64,000 nt of DNA from Loktanella sp. 3ANDIMAR09 (GTDB taxonomy: Bacteria; Pseudomonadota; Alphaproteobacteria; Rhodobacterales; Rhodobacteraceae), in assembly GCF_001420005.1 (NCBI RefSeq), contig NZ_LJAK01000010.1, positions 62,001 to 126,000 on the forward strand, given 5' to 3'. The notes beneath the pieces were generated by a model that had not been told where the DNA came from, did no database searches, and worked only from the letters and a program-made list of their open reading frames with translations. The number at the start of each line of letters is the position of its first letter. Positions within the stretch are counted from its first letter, which is position 1. The position numbers and the translations under genes are program-made. This document shows positions 1 through 10,001 of this stretch, in pieces.

Positions 1-42
1 TCCGATGACGGTGCCGCAGACCATCATGGTGATGACAATTAA
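1..42 (+). CDS. 3' end of an unidentified gene cut by the window edge
   Basis: Frame 1 reads thirteen residues rich in Asp and His (ending DHHGDDN) and then TAA at 40-42. A Shine-Dalgarno AGGAGG follows, and the next gene starts 15 bases later, so the two are probably co-transcribed. The acidic, His-bearing tail would suit a metal-binding protein, but this is only inference from thirteen residues. Confidence 0.45.
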   Translation, partial: SDDGAADHHGDDN

Positions 43-57
43 ATCAGGAGGCCCGTA

Positions 58-525
58 ATGGCACACTTTCTCACCCGCCGTAAGGTAGTGACGACGTTGG
101 TTGCAACCGCAGTTGCGCCATCGCTCGGGTTAGCGCAGTCATCTGAGATTTGGTCGGTAGGCCAAGCATATGAGGCGCTTAAGGCTGACCAGATCCGTTT
201 GATTGACGTGCGTTCACGCGCGGAGTGGGACGAGACTGGCTTGGCAAAAGGCGCATGGGCGATCAGTCTGCATGAAAACCGGTTCCCAGAGCGCCTATTT
301 GCAGCGCGAGACCTTGCAGATGGCCGACCCGTCGCCCTGACCTGTGCGACTGGTGGGCGATCTGGCAGCGTGATGCGCAGCCTGCGCCAGGCCGGATATA
401 CTGGGTTCATTGATGTTTCCGAAGGGATGCTGGGGTCATCATTGGGGCCCGGCTGGATCGCTGCCGGTCTTCCTGTTGTTGATATTGAAACGGCACTGGC
501 GACGTTGCCAGAGAGCCTAGCGTAA
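58..525 (+). CDS. Exported single-domain rhodanese-like protein
   Basis: A 155-residue protein with a Tat/Sec-like leader (TRRKVV followed by a hydrophobic stretch to about residue 27, AxA-like end) and one rhodanese fold. The signature IDVRSRAEWDETG lies near residues 49-61, and the active-site loop CATGGRSG carries the catalytic Cys at about residue 96. Rhodaneses move sulfane sulfur through a Cys persulfide, and exported ones are common beside metal and thiol-stress genes. AGGAGG lies 6 bases before the ATG. The multicopper oxidase gene begins 7 bases after the stop, so the pair is probably an operon. Its periplasmic substrate cannot be told from sequence. Confidence 0.85.
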   Translation: MAHFLTRRKVVTTLVATAVAPSLGLAQSSEIWSVGQAYEALKADQIRLIDVRSRAEWDETGLAKGAWAISLHENRFPERLFAARDLADGRPVALTCATGGRSGSVMRSLRQAGYTGFIDVSEGMLGSSLGPGWIAAGLPVVDIETALATLPESLA

Positions 526-532
526 GCAAGTA

Positions 533-1975
533 ATGCTAAATCGAAGACAAACTCTGCTATGTAGCGCTAGCTTTGGTGCAATGGCTGCACTTCCGGCGCA
601 AGTTACCGCAGAAACGGGAAAGCAACTCACTTATCCGCAGCTTCTGGATGCGACGGCTTCACGGCAATTTCGATTGACAGCGCAAGCTGGAACGACGCGG
701 TTTGACGGTGGCGCAGCCACGCAAACGCAGGGTTACAACCAAAGCTATCTTGGGCCGACCGTGCGGGTCATGGCAGACGCGGACACGCAAGCCAGAGTCA
801 ACAATCAGCTCCGCGCACCTGTATCGGCCCATTGGCATGGTTTGCTTGTTCCGGGCGACGTTGATGGCGGGCCGCATCAAGCAATTGCGCCGGGACAGAG
901 CTGGCATCCAGTCTTGTCGCTGGACCAGCCCCCTGCTACGGCGTGGTATCATAGCCATGTCCATGGTACGACGGCGGAACAGGTCATGTTCGGGCTTGCC
1001 GGTGTCTTGCATGTGACCGACGGGAGCGATGATAGCCGCGGCCTGCCATCCACCTACGGGGTCGACGATCTGACTCTTGTTTTACAGGATCGCCAGTTCA
1101 ACTGGCGTGGTCGGATGACATATGACAGCGGCATGCATGAAGCCATGAACGGTTTTGTCGGCGATACCATGGTGGTGAATGGACAGATAGGCGCTACCGC
1201 CGCTGTGCCACAGGGCATTGTGCGGTGCCGTCTTGTCAATGGATCTAACGCGCGGATTTATCAGCTTTCACTGTCTGACAATCGACCCATGCATCTGATC
1301 GCCACTGATGGCGGCTATCTCGACCGCCCCGTCGCACTCAATGCCTTTTTCCTTGCTCCTGGTGAGCGCGCAGAGGTCCTTGTCGATTTCACAAGTGGTA
1401 CCAATTGCTCACTTGTTTCCGAAAACATTGCAAATTCTGCAATGGGTGGGATGATGGGTGGGCGTTCTGGCGGCCAGTTTGTGGTTCTGCCATTCGCCAT
1501 CGATACCACGCTTCCTACACGGATCGACGGCCTGCCCGATAGCCTTGATGGTGCTTTGCCAAACCTGGATATTACTGGCGCATCAGTCAGGGGGTTTTCG
1601 CTCGATATGTCCATGGGAATGGGCATGATGATGACACGATCCAACGAGCAGTTTTCAATCAACAATGCTGCTTTTGATGAATCAGCGCTCAACTTCGCCG
1701 TGGCACATAACAGTCTCGAACGCTGGATCGTTCAAGGGGACCTGATGATGCATCCATTCCACATTCACGGCGTTCGTTTTCAAGTGCTTTCGGAAAACGG
1801 ACAGCGGCCAAGGCCGGAGAACCGTGGGTGGAAAGATACCGTATTGGTCAATGGTCAAGTGGAGTTAGCCGTAAGGTTTGAAAAACTGGCCTCACGATCC
1901 GCGCCGTATATGTACCACTGTCACATTCTGGAACACGAAGATGGCGGGATGATGGGCCAATTTAGCGTCAGTTAG
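533..1975 (+). CDS. Periplasmic multicopper oxidase (CueO/CopA-like)
   Basis: A 480-residue exported protein. The leader has NRRQTLL and a hydrophobic core. All four copper-ligand motifs are present: HWHG near 100-103, WYHSHVHG near 138-145, HPFHIHG near 405, and YHCHILEHEDGGMM near 461-474, which give the T1 and T2/T3 centres. Met-rich stretches (MGGMMGG near 304 and a run of Met between two copper motifs near 358-366) resemble the methionine-rich segments that bind Cu(I) in CueO-type cuprous oxidases. The likely role is oxidising Cu(I) to less toxic Cu(II) in the periplasm. It follows an exported rhodanese by 7 bases. Two further multicopper oxidases lie in the window at 13197 and 26517. 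Confidence 0.93.
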   Translation: MLNRRQTLLCSASFGAMAALPAQVTAETGKQLTYPQLLDATASRQFRLTAQAGTTRFDGGAATQTQGYNQSYLGPTVRVMADADTQARVNNQLRAPVSAHWHGLLVPGDVDGGPHQAIAPGQSWHPVLSLDQPPATAWYHSHVHGTTAEQVMFGLAGVLHVTDGSDDSRGLPSTYGVDDLTLVLQDRQFNWRGRMTYDSGMHEAMNGFVGDTMVVNGQIGATAAVPQGIVRCRLVNGSNARIYQLSLSDNRPMHLIATDGGYLDRPVALNAFFLAPGERAEVLVDFTSGTNCSLVSENIANSAMGGMMGGRSGGQFVVLPFAIDTTLPTRIDGLPDSLDGALPNLDITGASVRGFSLDMSMGMGMMMTRSNEQFSINNAAFDESALNFAVAHNSLERWIVQGDLMMHPFHIHGVRFQVLSENGQRPRPENRGWKDTVLVNGQVELAVRFEKLASRSAPYMYHCHILEHEDGGMMGQFSVS

Positions 1976-1986
1976 GCATTTCGTCC

Positions 1987-2017
1987 TTGACCCTCCCCTG
2001 ACTGGAACCCGCAAAGG
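1987..2017 (+). promoter_or_regulatory. CueR-type promoter upstream of the 2046 gene
   Basis: The -35 element TTGACC at 1987-1992 is followed by a 19-bp spacer with the half-sites CTCC and TGGAA, then a weak -10 (CAAAGG, 2012-2017). A 19-bp spacer with a TCC...GGA dyad is the hallmark of MerR/CueR-activated promoters. Transcription would begin about 20 bases before the ATG at 2046. Confidence 0.6.
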
Positions 2018-2045
2018 TGATTCCAGAATTTAATGAGAATGCACA

Positions 2046-2450
2046 ATGGAATCAGAATTTCACGTCCGCCGCCCGGCCCTTCTTGGCGGTTTGCTTTTTA
2101 TCGTCTCGGCACCGGTGCACTTTGTCGTCACGCAAGATGTTTCGATTGCGATTGCGGCAGTCACGTTGGGCATGATTGGAGGTGCTTACATCGGTTTTGG
2201 AGCACAGGCAAACGACAGCAAAACGCTAGCGTTGGAGCTACTGGTGGCTGTCCTTTTTGGCATGGCTGCGCTGGCAGGTCTATTGTGGCATTGGATCGCG
2301 ATCCCGCTCGGCTTGGCCCTGCATGCGATTTGGGATTTACTGCATCATAAACCAATTGTCGGGGCCCGCGTCCCGCGTTGGTACATTCCGTTCTGTGTGA
2401 TTTACGACCTCTCAGCAGCCATTTTTCTGGTGATGCTCTATGCCTTCTAA
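2046..2450 (+). CDS. Small integral membrane protein of unknown function (DUF6010-like)
   Basis: A 134-residue protein with four predicted membrane segments and a conserved-looking LHAIWDLLHHKP segment near residues 98-110. The His/Trp pattern in the last third recalls the DUF6010 family, but I cannot confirm the assignment. It is the first gene after a CueR-like promoter, and its end overlaps the next gene by 11 bases, so it is co-translated with the TVP38-like protein. A copper-induced membrane protein is the reasonable inference; there is no evidence for a substrate. Confidence 0.6.
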   Translation: MESEFHVRRPALLGGLLFIVSAPVHFVVTQDVSIAIAAVTLGMIGGAYIGFGAQANDSKTLALELLVAVLFGMAALAGLLWHWIAIPLGLALHAIWDLLHHKPIVGARVPRWYIPFCVIYDLSAAIFLVMLYAF

Positions 2451-3114
2451 GAATGAGAATTTTCGCCGGATGGGTTTCTGGCTCTTCGTTGTTGCGGTTG
2501 CTGCCGCTATTGGCGCATGGGTCCTAGGGTATATGCCCCAGATTGACCGTGAGACCATTGAAGGCTGGATCGCTCTCGCTGGGCCGTGGGGCCCTGTTCT
2601 AATCATTGTTTTGATGATGGCCGCAGTTGTGGCAAGCCCGATCCCCAGCGCGCCAATTGCATTGGTCAGTGGTGCTGCATACGGCCATGTGGCCGGTGCC
2701 ATCTATGTAGCCATTGGGTCAGAGCTGGGAGCTTTAGTTGCCTTCCTGATCGCACGCTACTTCGCACGCGATCAAGTTGAGCGCTGGCTTGGTGACAAAG
2801 CAACTTATGGCCTGCTTGGCTCGCAAAACTGGTTGATGCTGACGGTCTTTGGTTCCCGCCTATTGCCGTTCATTTCGTTCGACGCGATGAGCTATGCGGC
2901 TGGGCTCAGTCGGTTGCATTTGTGGCGCTTTCTGGTCGCAACACTGGCAGGCATTTTGCCTGCCAGCTTCCTTCTCGCGCACTTTGGCGCAGAGGCGATG
3001 TCGGGCGATTTCGGCACGTCCGAATGGATTGTTCTGGGCTTGGGACTTATGACTGCTGCTCCGTTCATATTGGGTGCTCTTTGGCACCGCAATAGTCGGG
3101 CAAAAACGCAGTGA
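2440..3114 (+). CDS. TVP38/TMEM64 (VTT/DedA-type) membrane protein
   Basis: A 224-residue polytopic membrane protein. The family core is visible from about residue 48 to 110: GPWGPVL, a segment with PIPSAPIALVSGAAYG, then SELGALVAFLIARYFARD. It continues with GSRLLPFISFDAMSYAAGLS near 148. VTT-domain proteins are implicated in lipid scrambling and envelope homeostasis. In several bacteria they sit beside merA or copper genes, where the role is unclear. The start overlaps the end of the upstream gene by 11 bases, so both depend on the CueR-like promoter at 1987. Confidence 0.85.
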   Translation: MPSKNENFRRMGFWLFVVAVAAAIGAWVLGYMPQIDRETIEGWIALAGPWGPVLIIVLMMAAVVASPIPSAPIALVSGAAYGHVAGAIYVAIGSELGALVAFLIARYFARDQVERWLGDKATYGLLGSQNWLMLTVFGSRLLPFISFDAMSYAAGLSRLHLWRFLVATLAGILPASFLLAHFGAEAMSGDFGTSEWIVLGLGLMTAAPFILGALWHRNSRAKTQ

Positions 3115-3166
3115 AGCGCACAGTGTTTCGCCTGCTCCAGTCTGAGGACTGTCTTCGCCGATAGCA

Positions 3167-3197
3167 TTGACCTTCCTGTGGGGGAACGATGTAGCAT
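3167..3197 (+). promoter_or_regulatory. CueR-type promoter of the Rieske gene
   Basis: TTGACC at 3167-3172, a 19-bp spacer beginning TTCC and carrying GGGGGAA, and -10 TAGCAT at 3192-3197. This is close to the E. coli copA promoter layout. The predicted transcription start (3203-3205) coincides with the ATG at 3204, so the transcript would be essentially leaderless. Confidence 0.75.
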
Positions 3198-3203
3198 CGA
3201 ATC

Positions 3204-3767
3204 ATGGAAAGTGATTTAGACGCCAGCCCCGCACGACGTGATTTTCTTTATTATGCGACTGCCGGTGCAGGCACCGTTGCCGCTGGCGCGGCCATATGGC
3301 CCTTAGTCAATCAGATGAACCCATCGGCGGATGTCCTCGCTTTGTCGAGTATTAGGGTTGATGTGTCCAGTGTTGAACCCGGTACCCAACTTACGATCAT
3401 GCTGTCTGGAAAGCCCGTATTCATTCGCCATCGGACCGAGGAGGAAGTCAATCAGGCGCGTGCGGAGGACCTCAGCGACTTGCCGGATACAAGCGCTAGA
3501 AACCCCAACCTGATTGGCGAGGATACTGCTTCGGATGCCAATAGGGTTGTGCCCGGACATGACGCTTTTTTGGTCATGATCGGTGTATGTACGCACCTTG
3601 GCTGCGTGCCGCTTGGCAACAGGGCCGGAGACTTTGGCGGCTGGTTCTGCCCCTGCCACGGATCTCACTACGATACTGCCGGTCGCATACGAAAAGGGCC
3701 AGCACCAGAAAACCTGCATATTCCAGTTATGTCAGTTTCAGACGATCTGGTTTTGACTTTGGGTTGA
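3204..3767 (+). CDS. petA: Rieske iron-sulfur protein of a cytochrome bc1 complex
   Basis: A 187-residue protein with an N-terminal RRDFLYY plus hydrophobic anchor (about residues 12-35), typical of Tat-targeted PetA, and both cluster-binding boxes: CTHLGC near 128-133 and CPCHGSHYD near 149-157. These give the two Cys and two His ligands of a 2Fe-2S cluster. PetA takes electrons from ubiquinol in complex III. No petB or petC is nearby, so this is a solitary copy, most simply a spare for a subunit whose cluster is lost under copper stress; that is inference. It is preceded by a CueR-like promoter whose start point falls on the ATG. Confidence 0.92.
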   Translation: MESDLDASPARRDFLYYATAGAGTVAAGAAIWPLVNQMNPSADVLALSSIRVDVSSVEPGTQLTIMLSGKPVFIRHRTEEEVNQARAEDLSDLPDTSARNPNLIGEDTASDANRVVPGHDAFLVMIGVCTHLGCVPLGNRAGDFGGWFCPCHGSHYDTAGRIRKGPAPENLHIPVMSVSDDLVLTLG

Positions 3768-3841
3768 CCCGTCTCTGTCTGGAAATCGCGAGTAGCGGTG
3801 TCGCCGTTACGAAATGATACAATTGGAGAAGACCACCCGCC

Positions 3842-3872
3842 TTGACCTTCCTGTTGCTGGAATGAGTAGCTT
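3842..3872 (+). promoter_or_regulatory. CueR-type promoter of the first copper ATPase
   Basis: TTGACC at 3842-3847, a 19-bp spacer with TTCC...TGGAA, and -10 TAGCTT at 3867-3872. The predicted start near 3879 excludes the in-frame GTG at 3878 as the start codon and supports the ATG at 3905, which has GAAGGA 8 bases upstream. Confidence 0.8.
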
Positions 3873-3904
3873 CGTGAGTGTCAAGCACGCGAAGGACCAA
3901 GACA

Positions 3905-6262
3905 ATGGCGAACGATCACCAGCACGAACATGGACACGATCATGGGCATCTCCAAGCCCAAGTGCCCAAAAGCGCCAAGACAGATACCGATCCGGTCTGT
4001 GGCATGACTGTCGATGTGAATGAAATCACCCGACACGCTGATTATGACGGAGAGCGCTTCCATTTTTGTTCTGAAAACTGCGAAACCAAGTTTGCTACAG
4101 ATCCCTATTTCTATGCATCGGGAAATGCTCGTAATACACAGATGGTCGATGAGACAGGCACGCAATGGACATGTCCCATGCACCCGGAGATCCTGAAGGA
4201 TGCTCCAGGCGCGTGCCCCATTTGTGGGATGGCACTTGAGCCAATGGTGCCTTCAGATGAACCCTCCGAGGAATTGACTGACTTTACCAGACGCATGTGG
4301 ATCAGTGCAGTCGCTGCCGTACCGTTGGTCATATTGACGATGGGTGAGCTGGTCGGCTTGCAGGCACGTGATTGGATTGGCCATCAAACAGCCATCTACA
4401 TCGAATTTCTGCTGGCCACGCCAATCATACTCTGGGCCGCACTTCCCTTTTTCAGAAGGGGTATAGACTCGATCAAGAACGTGTCGCCAAACATGTGGAC
4501 GTTAATCGCGCTCGGCGTAGGTGCGGCGTATCTCTATTCGCTGGCAGCGACTTTCCTTCCCGGAATATTCCCCGATGAATACCGCACTGACGAAAGCGTC
4601 GGCACCTACTACGAGGCAGCGGTCGTCATCGTTACATTGATCTTTGTTGGCCAAGTGCTTGAACTTCGTGCGCGAGAACGGACCGGTGATGCTATCCGTG
4701 CCTTGCTTGACCTCGCGCCCAAGAAAGCGCGTCGTATCTTGCCCGATGGCACCGAATATGACGCACCACTGGAGCATGTTGTGGCAGGAGACATGTTACG
4801 TGTCAGGCCAGGCGACAGCATTCCCGTGGACGCCGAAGTGATCGAAGGACGCTCTTCAATTGATGAAAGCATGCTTACTGGTGAACCTTTGCCCGTTGAA
4901 AAAGGTGAAGGTGATCGCGTCACAGGCGGGACCTTGAACAAGAACGGCACCTTGGCAATTCGCGCAACGCAAGTTGGGGCGGACACCGTTTTATCGCAGA
5001 TTGTGGATATGGTTGCGGGGGCCAAACGGTCGCGCGCACCCATTCAGGGATTGGCCGACCGCGTCTCATCGGTTTTTGTGCCAACCGTTGTGGTGATTGC
5101 TATCGTTTCATTCTTCGTGTGGCTCACAATTGGGCCTGATCCGGCATTGGCCTTTGCAGTGACGGCGGCTGTTTCGGTGCTGATCATCGCCTGCCCCTGC
5201 GCATTGGGTTTGGCGACTCCAATCTCAATCACCACAGCGGCTGGCCGGGGTGCGCAGGCCGGTGTACTGATCAAAGATGCGGAGGCGCTCGAACGGATGG
5301 CACGCGTTGACACCGTTATCGTCGATAAGACCGGCACGCTGACCCAAGGACGCCCAACGCTGACGGATGTGGTCGTATCAGGTGACTATTTAGAAAGTGA
5401 TGTGCTGGCCCTTGCAGCGGCACTGGAGCGTGGATCTGAGCACCCGTTGGCCGAGGCCATAGTTGAAGGGGCGCGCGAGCGCGGCTTATCGTTGGAGAAC
5501 GCAACAGAATTCGAAGCCATCACCGGCAAAGGGGTGCGAGGTCACGTTCGAGGTCGCAACGTTGCGTTGGGCAACCCTGCGATGATGAATGAAATTGGTG
5601 TGGATTACGCACTGGGAGAGAACGCCGCCGATGATCTCCGAGCGTCGGGGAAGACAGCGATGTTCGTCGCGGTTGATGCAAGATTTGCTGGAATTGTTGC
5701 GGTAGCCGATCCGATCAAGGAAACTACCGCTGGGGCCATCGAAGATCTCCATCGTCTCGGGCTCCGGGTCATTATGGCCACCGGGGACAACCAGAAAACG
5801 GCTGAATCGGTTGCAGAGAAGCTGGGTATTGATGAGGTTCACGCAGGCGTTCTGCCAGAAGATAAAAAGGATCTGGTCGACAAGCTTCGCAAGAATGGCG
5901 CGCAAGTCGCAATGGCAGGCGATGGCGTCAACGATGCCCCCGCCCTTGCGGCCGCTGATGTTGGGATCGCCATGAGTACAGGTGCCGATGTCGCGGTGGA
6001 AAGCGCTGGTATCACGCTGCTTGGTGGCGATTTGGTTGGTCTCGTGCGTGCGCGGAAACTGGCGAGAGCAACAGTACGCAACATCAAGCAGAACCTGTTT
6101 TTTGCATTTGCCTACAACACCGCTGGTGTCCCGGTTGCCGCGGGTATTCTCTACCCGTTTTTTGGATTGCTGCTGTCTCCAATGATTGCGGCGGCAGCAA
6201 TGAGCCTGTCATCAGTGTCTGTGATTGCGAACGCTTTGCGTTTGCGACGTGTCAAGCTTTAG
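3905..6262 (+). CDS. copA: Cu(I)-exporting P1B-type ATPase with YHS and HMBD metal-binding domains
   Basis: 785 residues from the ATG at 3905; an in-frame GTG nine codons upstream is rejected because it sits at the predicted transcription start. The N-terminus is His-rich, then has a YHS domain (DPVCGMTVD ... FHFCSENC) and a heavy-metal-binding box (WTCPMHPEI ... GACPICGM) in place of classical HMA domains. The membrane part contains the CPC translocation motif at about 430-432. DKTGT with the phosphorylated Asp near 474, the SEHPLAEA nucleotide loop and [12 protein letters not shown] follow. It exports cytosolic Cu(I) to the periplasm. The promoter is of CueR type. The PBP2 gene starts 24 bases after the stop. 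Confidence 0.95.
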   Translation: MANDHQHEHGHDHGHLQAQVPKSAKTDTDPVCGMTVDVNEITRHADYDGERFHFCSENCETKFATDPYFYASGNARNTQMVDETGTQWTCPMHPEILKDAPGACPICGMALEPMVPSDEPSEELTDFTRRMWISAVAAVPLVILTMGELVGLQARDWIGHQTAIYIEFLLATPIILWAALPFFRRGIDSIKNVSPNMWTLIALGVGAAYLYSLAATFLPGIFPDEYRTDESVGTYYEAAVVIVTLIFVGQVLELRARERTGDAIRALLDLAPKKARRILPDGTEYDAPLEHVVAGDMLRVRPGDSIPVDAEVIEGRSSIDESMLTGEPLPVEKGEGDRVTGGTLNKNGTLAIRATQVGADTVLSQIVDMVAGAKRSRAPIQGLADRVSSVFVPTVVVIAIVSFFVWLTIGPDPALAFAVTAAVSVLIIACPCALGLATPISITTAAGRGAQAGVLIKDAEALERMARVDTVIVDKTGTLTQGRPTLTDVVVSGDYLESDVLALAAALERGSEHPLAEAIVEGARERGLSLENATEFEAITGKGVRGHVRGRNVALGNPAMMNEIGVDYALGENAADDLRASGKTAMFVAVDARFAGIVAVADPIKETTAGAIEDLHRLGLRVIMATGDNQKTAESVAEKLGIDEVHAGVLPEDKKDLVDKLRKNGAQVAMAGDGVNDAPALAAADVGIAMSTGADVAVESAGITLLGGDLVGLVRARKLARATVRNIKQNLFFAFAYNTAGVPVAAGILYPFFGLLLSPMIAAAAMSLSSVSVIANALRLRRVKL

Positions 6263-6286
6263 GAGCCAAATGCGTGGTAAGGTTCC

Positions 6287-8224
6287 ATGGTCCGCAGTAC
6301 TAAAGATCAAGTCCAGCAGTTCAGAGGTGTCTCAAGGCGCGCGCTCATTGTTGGGATGGGTCAGATCGGCGTGCTGGGCATTATCGGATGGCGCATGCGA
6401 TCACTCCAGATCGAGAACGCCGATCAGTACCGGCTTCTGGCCGAAGAAAACCGTATCAACGTTCAACTCATTCCTCCATCGCGTGGCCTGATCTTTGATC
6501 GCAACGGCATCCTGCTTGCCGAGAACGAACAGAACTATCGTTTGGTCATCACACGCGAAGAGGCTGGTGACCCGGTTGAAGCAATTGCAAGGCTGGCGAA
6601 CGCGATCGAACTCGATCCCGACGACATCGCGCGCGCCCTTTCTGAGATGGAACAGAAGGCACCATTCATCCCTGTCACACTGAAGGAACGTTTGTCTTGG
6701 GACGAAGTCGCTTTCATTAACATCAATGCACCGGCACTGCCGGGTGTACGTTCAGAGGTGGGACTGTCCCGGCTATATCCTCTTGGGGCCGATCTGGCAC
6801 ATGTCGTCGGCTATGTGGGTCCGGTCAGTGATTACGATCTCGGCCGCACAAATGATCCCGATCCGCTATTGCGGATACCGAGGTATCAAATTGGGAAAAC
6901 AGGCGTAGAGAACAAGCTTGACCGTTCACTAAGAGGCGTCGCTGGTACACGCCAAGTCGAAGTTAATGCGAATGGGCGGATCATTCGCGAACTCGGCCAA
7001 GTTGACAGCATGGCTGGTCCAGATGTTCAGCTGACTATCGACACACCTTTGCAAAGCTACGCACAGGCGCGCCTTGCTGGCGAAAGCGCGAGCGCGGTGG
7101 TCATGGACATCGAGACCGGAGAACTGCGATGCGTAGCATCTGCGCCAACCTTTGACCCAAATCAGTTTGTTCGGGGGATTTCGGTCCAAAATTGGACCGA
7201 GCTGAATGAGGATCCATACCGCCCCTTGGCGGCCAAAGCCTTTCAAGGGACCTATCCGCCCGGATCAACCTACAAGATGATCGTCGCCCTCGCAGCTCTT
7301 GAGGCGGGTGTCGTGGCACCTGAAGAGACCGTTTATTGCCCCGGATTTGTGGATGTAGGTGAAACACGTTTCCATTGTTGGAAGCGTGGCGGGCATGGCA
7401 ACATGAACCTACACGAAAGCCTGAAGCAGTCGTGTGACAGTTATTACTATGAGATCAGCCAACGCGTCGGGATTGACGCGATATCGCAGATGGCGGCCCG
7501 GTTTGGTATCGGTGTGCGTCATGACTTGCCGCTGTCGGCGGTAGCACAAGGTCTCAATCCGACGCGCGCGTGGAAACGAAGCGTGCGCGATGAAACGTGG
7601 AGGGTGGGTGACACTGTCAACGCGTCAATCGGTCAGGGATATGTTTTGACCTCTCCACTACAGCTCGCAACCATGACGGCGCGCCTTGCGTCGGGGCGAG
7701 ACATCACACCGCGATTAGTGAAATCGCGACTTGAGGCTGAACCGCCGTCTATGGCAGCAAAACTGCCTGTCAATGAAAACGCCCTAAGGCGCTGCCGCGC
7801 AGCCATGGCAGACGTTGTCAATCACAACCGAGGTACCGCGTACCGTTCACGCGTTCTGTCGGCAGGATACAATCTGGCCGGCAAGACTGGGACGAGCCAA
7901 GTGCGCCGGATCACGCCGGAGGAACGCGCTCTTGGCATTATTCAGAACGAAGACTTGCCTTGGGAACGAAGGGATCATGCGTTGTTCGTTGGCTTTGGGC
8001 CTATCGAAAACCCCAAGTACAGCATCGCCGTGGTGGTTGAACACGGCGGGAGCGGATCACGTGCAGCCGCACCAATCGCGCGGGATATCATGCTGCGCGT
8101 GCTTTATGATGGTCGACCGCCGCTTGAAGCCTATCCCGAGGGACAGAGGCCACACATTCTAGAACAGCAAGAGCGGGTGCGCGGACGGGTCATGATGGAA
8201 GGTGAAATTAGCGACCGTACATGA
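6287..8224 (+). CDS. mrdA: Penicillin-binding protein 2 (elongasome transpeptidase)
   Basis: A 645-residue class B PBP. A single N-terminal membrane anchor (about 20-38) is followed by the dimerisation domain with the R-G-x-I-x-D-R-N-G signature near 65-73. The transpeptidase domain has STYK (active-site Ser near 327), SCDSYYYE near 382 as the second motif, and KTGTS near 532. Length and motif order fit PBP2/MrdA, which cross-links side-wall peptidoglycan with RodA. No rodA or mreB is nearby, so this is an accessory copy directly downstream of a copper-induced copA and probably read through from it. A metal-regulated spare cell-wall enzyme is the likely role. Confidence 0.92.
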   Translation: MVRSTKDQVQQFRGVSRRALIVGMGQIGVLGIIGWRMRSLQIENADQYRLLAEENRINVQLIPPSRGLIFDRNGILLAENEQNYRLVITREEAGDPVEAIARLANAIELDPDDIARALSEMEQKAPFIPVTLKERLSWDEVAFININAPALPGVRSEVGLSRLYPLGADLAHVVGYVGPVSDYDLGRTNDPDPLLRIPRYQIGKTGVENKLDRSLRGVAGTRQVEVNANGRIIRELGQVDSMAGPDVQLTIDTPLQSYAQARLAGESASAVVMDIETGELRCVASAPTFDPNQFVRGISVQNWTELNEDPYRPLAAKAFQGTYPPGSTYKMIVALAALEAGVVAPEETVYCPGFVDVGETRFHCWKRGGHGNMNLHESLKQSCDSYYYEISQRVGIDAISQMAARFGIGVRHDLPLSAVAQGLNPTRAWKRSVRDETWRVGDTVNASIGQGYVLTSPLQLATMTARLASGRDITPRLVKSRLEAEPPSMAAKLPVNENALRRCRAAMADVVNHNRGTAYRSRVLSAGYNLAGKTGTSQVRRITPEERALGIIQNEDLPWERRDHALFVGFGPIENPKYSIAVVVEHGGSGSRAAAPIARDIMLRVLYDGRPPLEAYPEGQRPHILEQQERVRGRVMMEGEISDRT

Positions 8225-8275
8225 CGGTTCACTCTTCGAAAGAGGAGTATCATTGAAGAAACGGTCGGTGCCGCG

Positions 8276-9190
8276 CTAGGGTTGGTTCGGTAGCCCTGCG
8301 TTCCTTTGCCAAAGAACAGGCCATAGGATCAATACAACACCAACCAAGATCATTGGAATGGAGAGGCTCTGCCCCATCGTGATGCCCCAGTTTCCCCAGT
8401 GCAGTGCATGACCAACCGGATTGTCGGGTTTAACAAACTGCATGTCCGGCTGTCGGAAAAACTCGACAAAAACACGAGAGCTTCCATAACCCAGCAAAAA
8501 TAGACCAGTAAGCCGACCGGGGGAACGTAACCAACCGCTGCGCCAAGCCAGAAACAGCAGTAATGCCCCGAGTATCAAACCTTCAAGAATAGCTTCGTAA
8601 AGTTGAGACGGGTGCCGTGCGCAAACACCAACAACTCCGGGACAGGCCTGCGCCACCTCTCCGGGGAATGCCACACCCCATGGCAGATCGGTCGGCCGCC
8701 CCCAAAGCTCGTTGTTGGTGAAGTTCGCCACCCGCCCCAGGAAAAGACCGGGTGGTGTGGCGATTGCCAAAAGATCTGCTGTTGGTAGGACAGCGGCACC
8801 TTGCCGATGACAAAAAATCAGCTTTGAGAGAACGACGCCGAGAAATCCGCCGTGAAATGACATGCCACCTTGCCATACCATCAGGATTTCCAGTGGGTTC
8901 TCGAGGTAGTATTCCGGCTGGTAAAACAGAACAAATCCCAGCCGCCCCCCGATAATCACGCCCGCGACGATCCAGGTGAACAAGTCTTCCAACTGCCGCT
9001 TTGACAACGGTGGTCCAGCCTTTGTCCAGAAATCAGCCCGGCTGATAGTTCTTGCACAAATGCGCCAACCAACAAAGAGCCCAATGATGTAAGCAAGCGC
9101 ATACCAACGCAGCGCTAGTCGAAATCCACCTAGCTCAAGCGCAAATATCTCGGTCCCGATCTCAGGAAATGGAAGATAGCCGATCATCAT
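8276..9190 (-). CDS. lgt: Prolipoprotein diacylglyceryl transferase
   Basis: A 304-residue polytopic inner-membrane enzyme. Family motifs are visible in order: [10 protein letters not shown] near 28, [10 protein letters not shown] near 80, [11 protein letters not shown] near 110 (catalytic His region), the Lgt signature [21 protein letters not shown] near 148-168, and RHPSQLYEA near 193. It transfers diacylglycerol from phosphatidylglycerol to the lipobox Cys of prolipoproteins. GAGGGA precedes the tandem ATGs. It is co-directional with the DUF2182 and DsbB genes upstream (10493 downward) and convergent with mrdA. Together with lspA and lnt at 51-53 kb, the plasmid holds the complete lipoprotein-maturation pathway. 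Confidence 0.94.
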   Translation of the reverse strand: MMIGYLPFPEIGTEIFALELGGFRLALRWYALAYIIGLFVGWRICARTISRADFWTKAGPPLSKRQLEDLFTWIVAGVIIGGRLGFVLFYQPEYYLENPLEILMVWQGGMSFHGGFLGVVLSKLIFCHRQGAAVLPTADLLAIATPPGLFLGRVANFTNNELWGRPTDLPWGVAFPGEVAQACPGVVGVCARHPSQLYEAILEGLILGALLLFLAWRSGWLRSPGRLTGLFLLGYGSSRVFVEFFRQPDMQFVKPDNPVGHALHWGNWGITMGQSLSIPMILVGVVLILWPVLWQRNAGLPNQP

Positions 9191-9251
9191 TGGTCCCTCG
9201 TTTTTTAAAGATTGAGGCGCGCATAGCCGGCTTGCTGGCCCGTGGTGCCCC

Positions 9252-9956
9252 TCATTGAATGAGGGTGAAAATGCCCCAGGAGATCAGGCCCACGCCGAGT
9301 GGTCGCGTCAGGTATCTACCCACCTGTGGTAGCTTTTCCAATGTCATCAAGAGCGTCGCGCCCCCCATCCAAAGTAAATCCATGACTCCACCAACAAAGC
9401 CAATGACCATGAGCCCCCAACAGCAGGCGACGCAATACGCGCCGTGGTGCAGTCCCATGTAGACCCCGCCAGAGAAGCCCGTCCGCCAGTGTGCGAGGAA
9501 CTGGAATGTCGGCGACCTGCAGTGATCCAAGCATCGATCCTTGAGAGCGGTAAACTGATAGATACCGGCTGACAGCAGCAGGCCCGCCGAGAAATACTTC
9601 GATACGGACTGTCCCATAGCCGTTAGCAAGCCAACTTCGATCAGCCGATACTGCGCGAATGCGATCAACCCCGCGAAACCCACCCAAACAACAAAGAAGC
9701 CCAGGACCACGCCGATGGAACCTGATCTGCTCCCATCGGCCGATGTAATCAGGTCTTCATAAGCGCGCATAGTTGGGACAAAAGTCGGGCCCATCATCGC
9801 CGCCATCATGATCGCCCACATTGAGAGTAGACCCAGATACTTGCTAGGCATCATCGACATTGGCGCGATTGTCATGCTGAACATGACCCACCAAGCCCAC
9901 AGCACAATTGCAAAGAACCCCAACCAAAATGTGTTTCGAAGTATTACTTGCTGCAT
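9252..9956 (-). CDS. DUF2182 integral membrane protein, putative metal binding
   Basis: A 234-residue protein with about six membrane helices. It has the family features [14 protein letters not shown] near 47-60, [17 protein letters not shown] near 134-150, and [16 protein letters not shown] near 167-182. The Met-rich helix and the clustered Cys/His are why the family is called a predicted metal-binding membrane protein. No biochemical function is established. It lies between dsbB and lgt on the same strand with short gaps, which suggests one operon. Confidence 0.85.
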   Translation of the reverse strand: MQQVILRNTFWLGFFAIVLWAWWVMFSMTIAPMSMMPSKYLGLLSMWAIMMAAMMGPTFVPTMRAYEDLITSADGSRSGSIGVVLGFFVVWVGFAGLIAFAQYRLIEVGLLTAMGQSVSKYFSAGLLLSAGIYQFTALKDRCLDHCRSPTFQFLAHWRTGFSGGVYMGLHHGAYCVACCWGLMVIGFVGGVMDLLWMGGATLLMTLEKLPQVGRYLTRPLGVGLISWGIFTLIQ

Positions 9957-10001
9957 AAGCCGTGTCCGTTTGTTAGGGGGTCAATTGCGCGGAACTGCGC
10001 C

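Noticed and set aside
3878-3904. GTG start for copA nine codons upstream
   Set aside because: It coincides with the predicted transcription start; ATG 3905 has a good Shine-Dalgarno.
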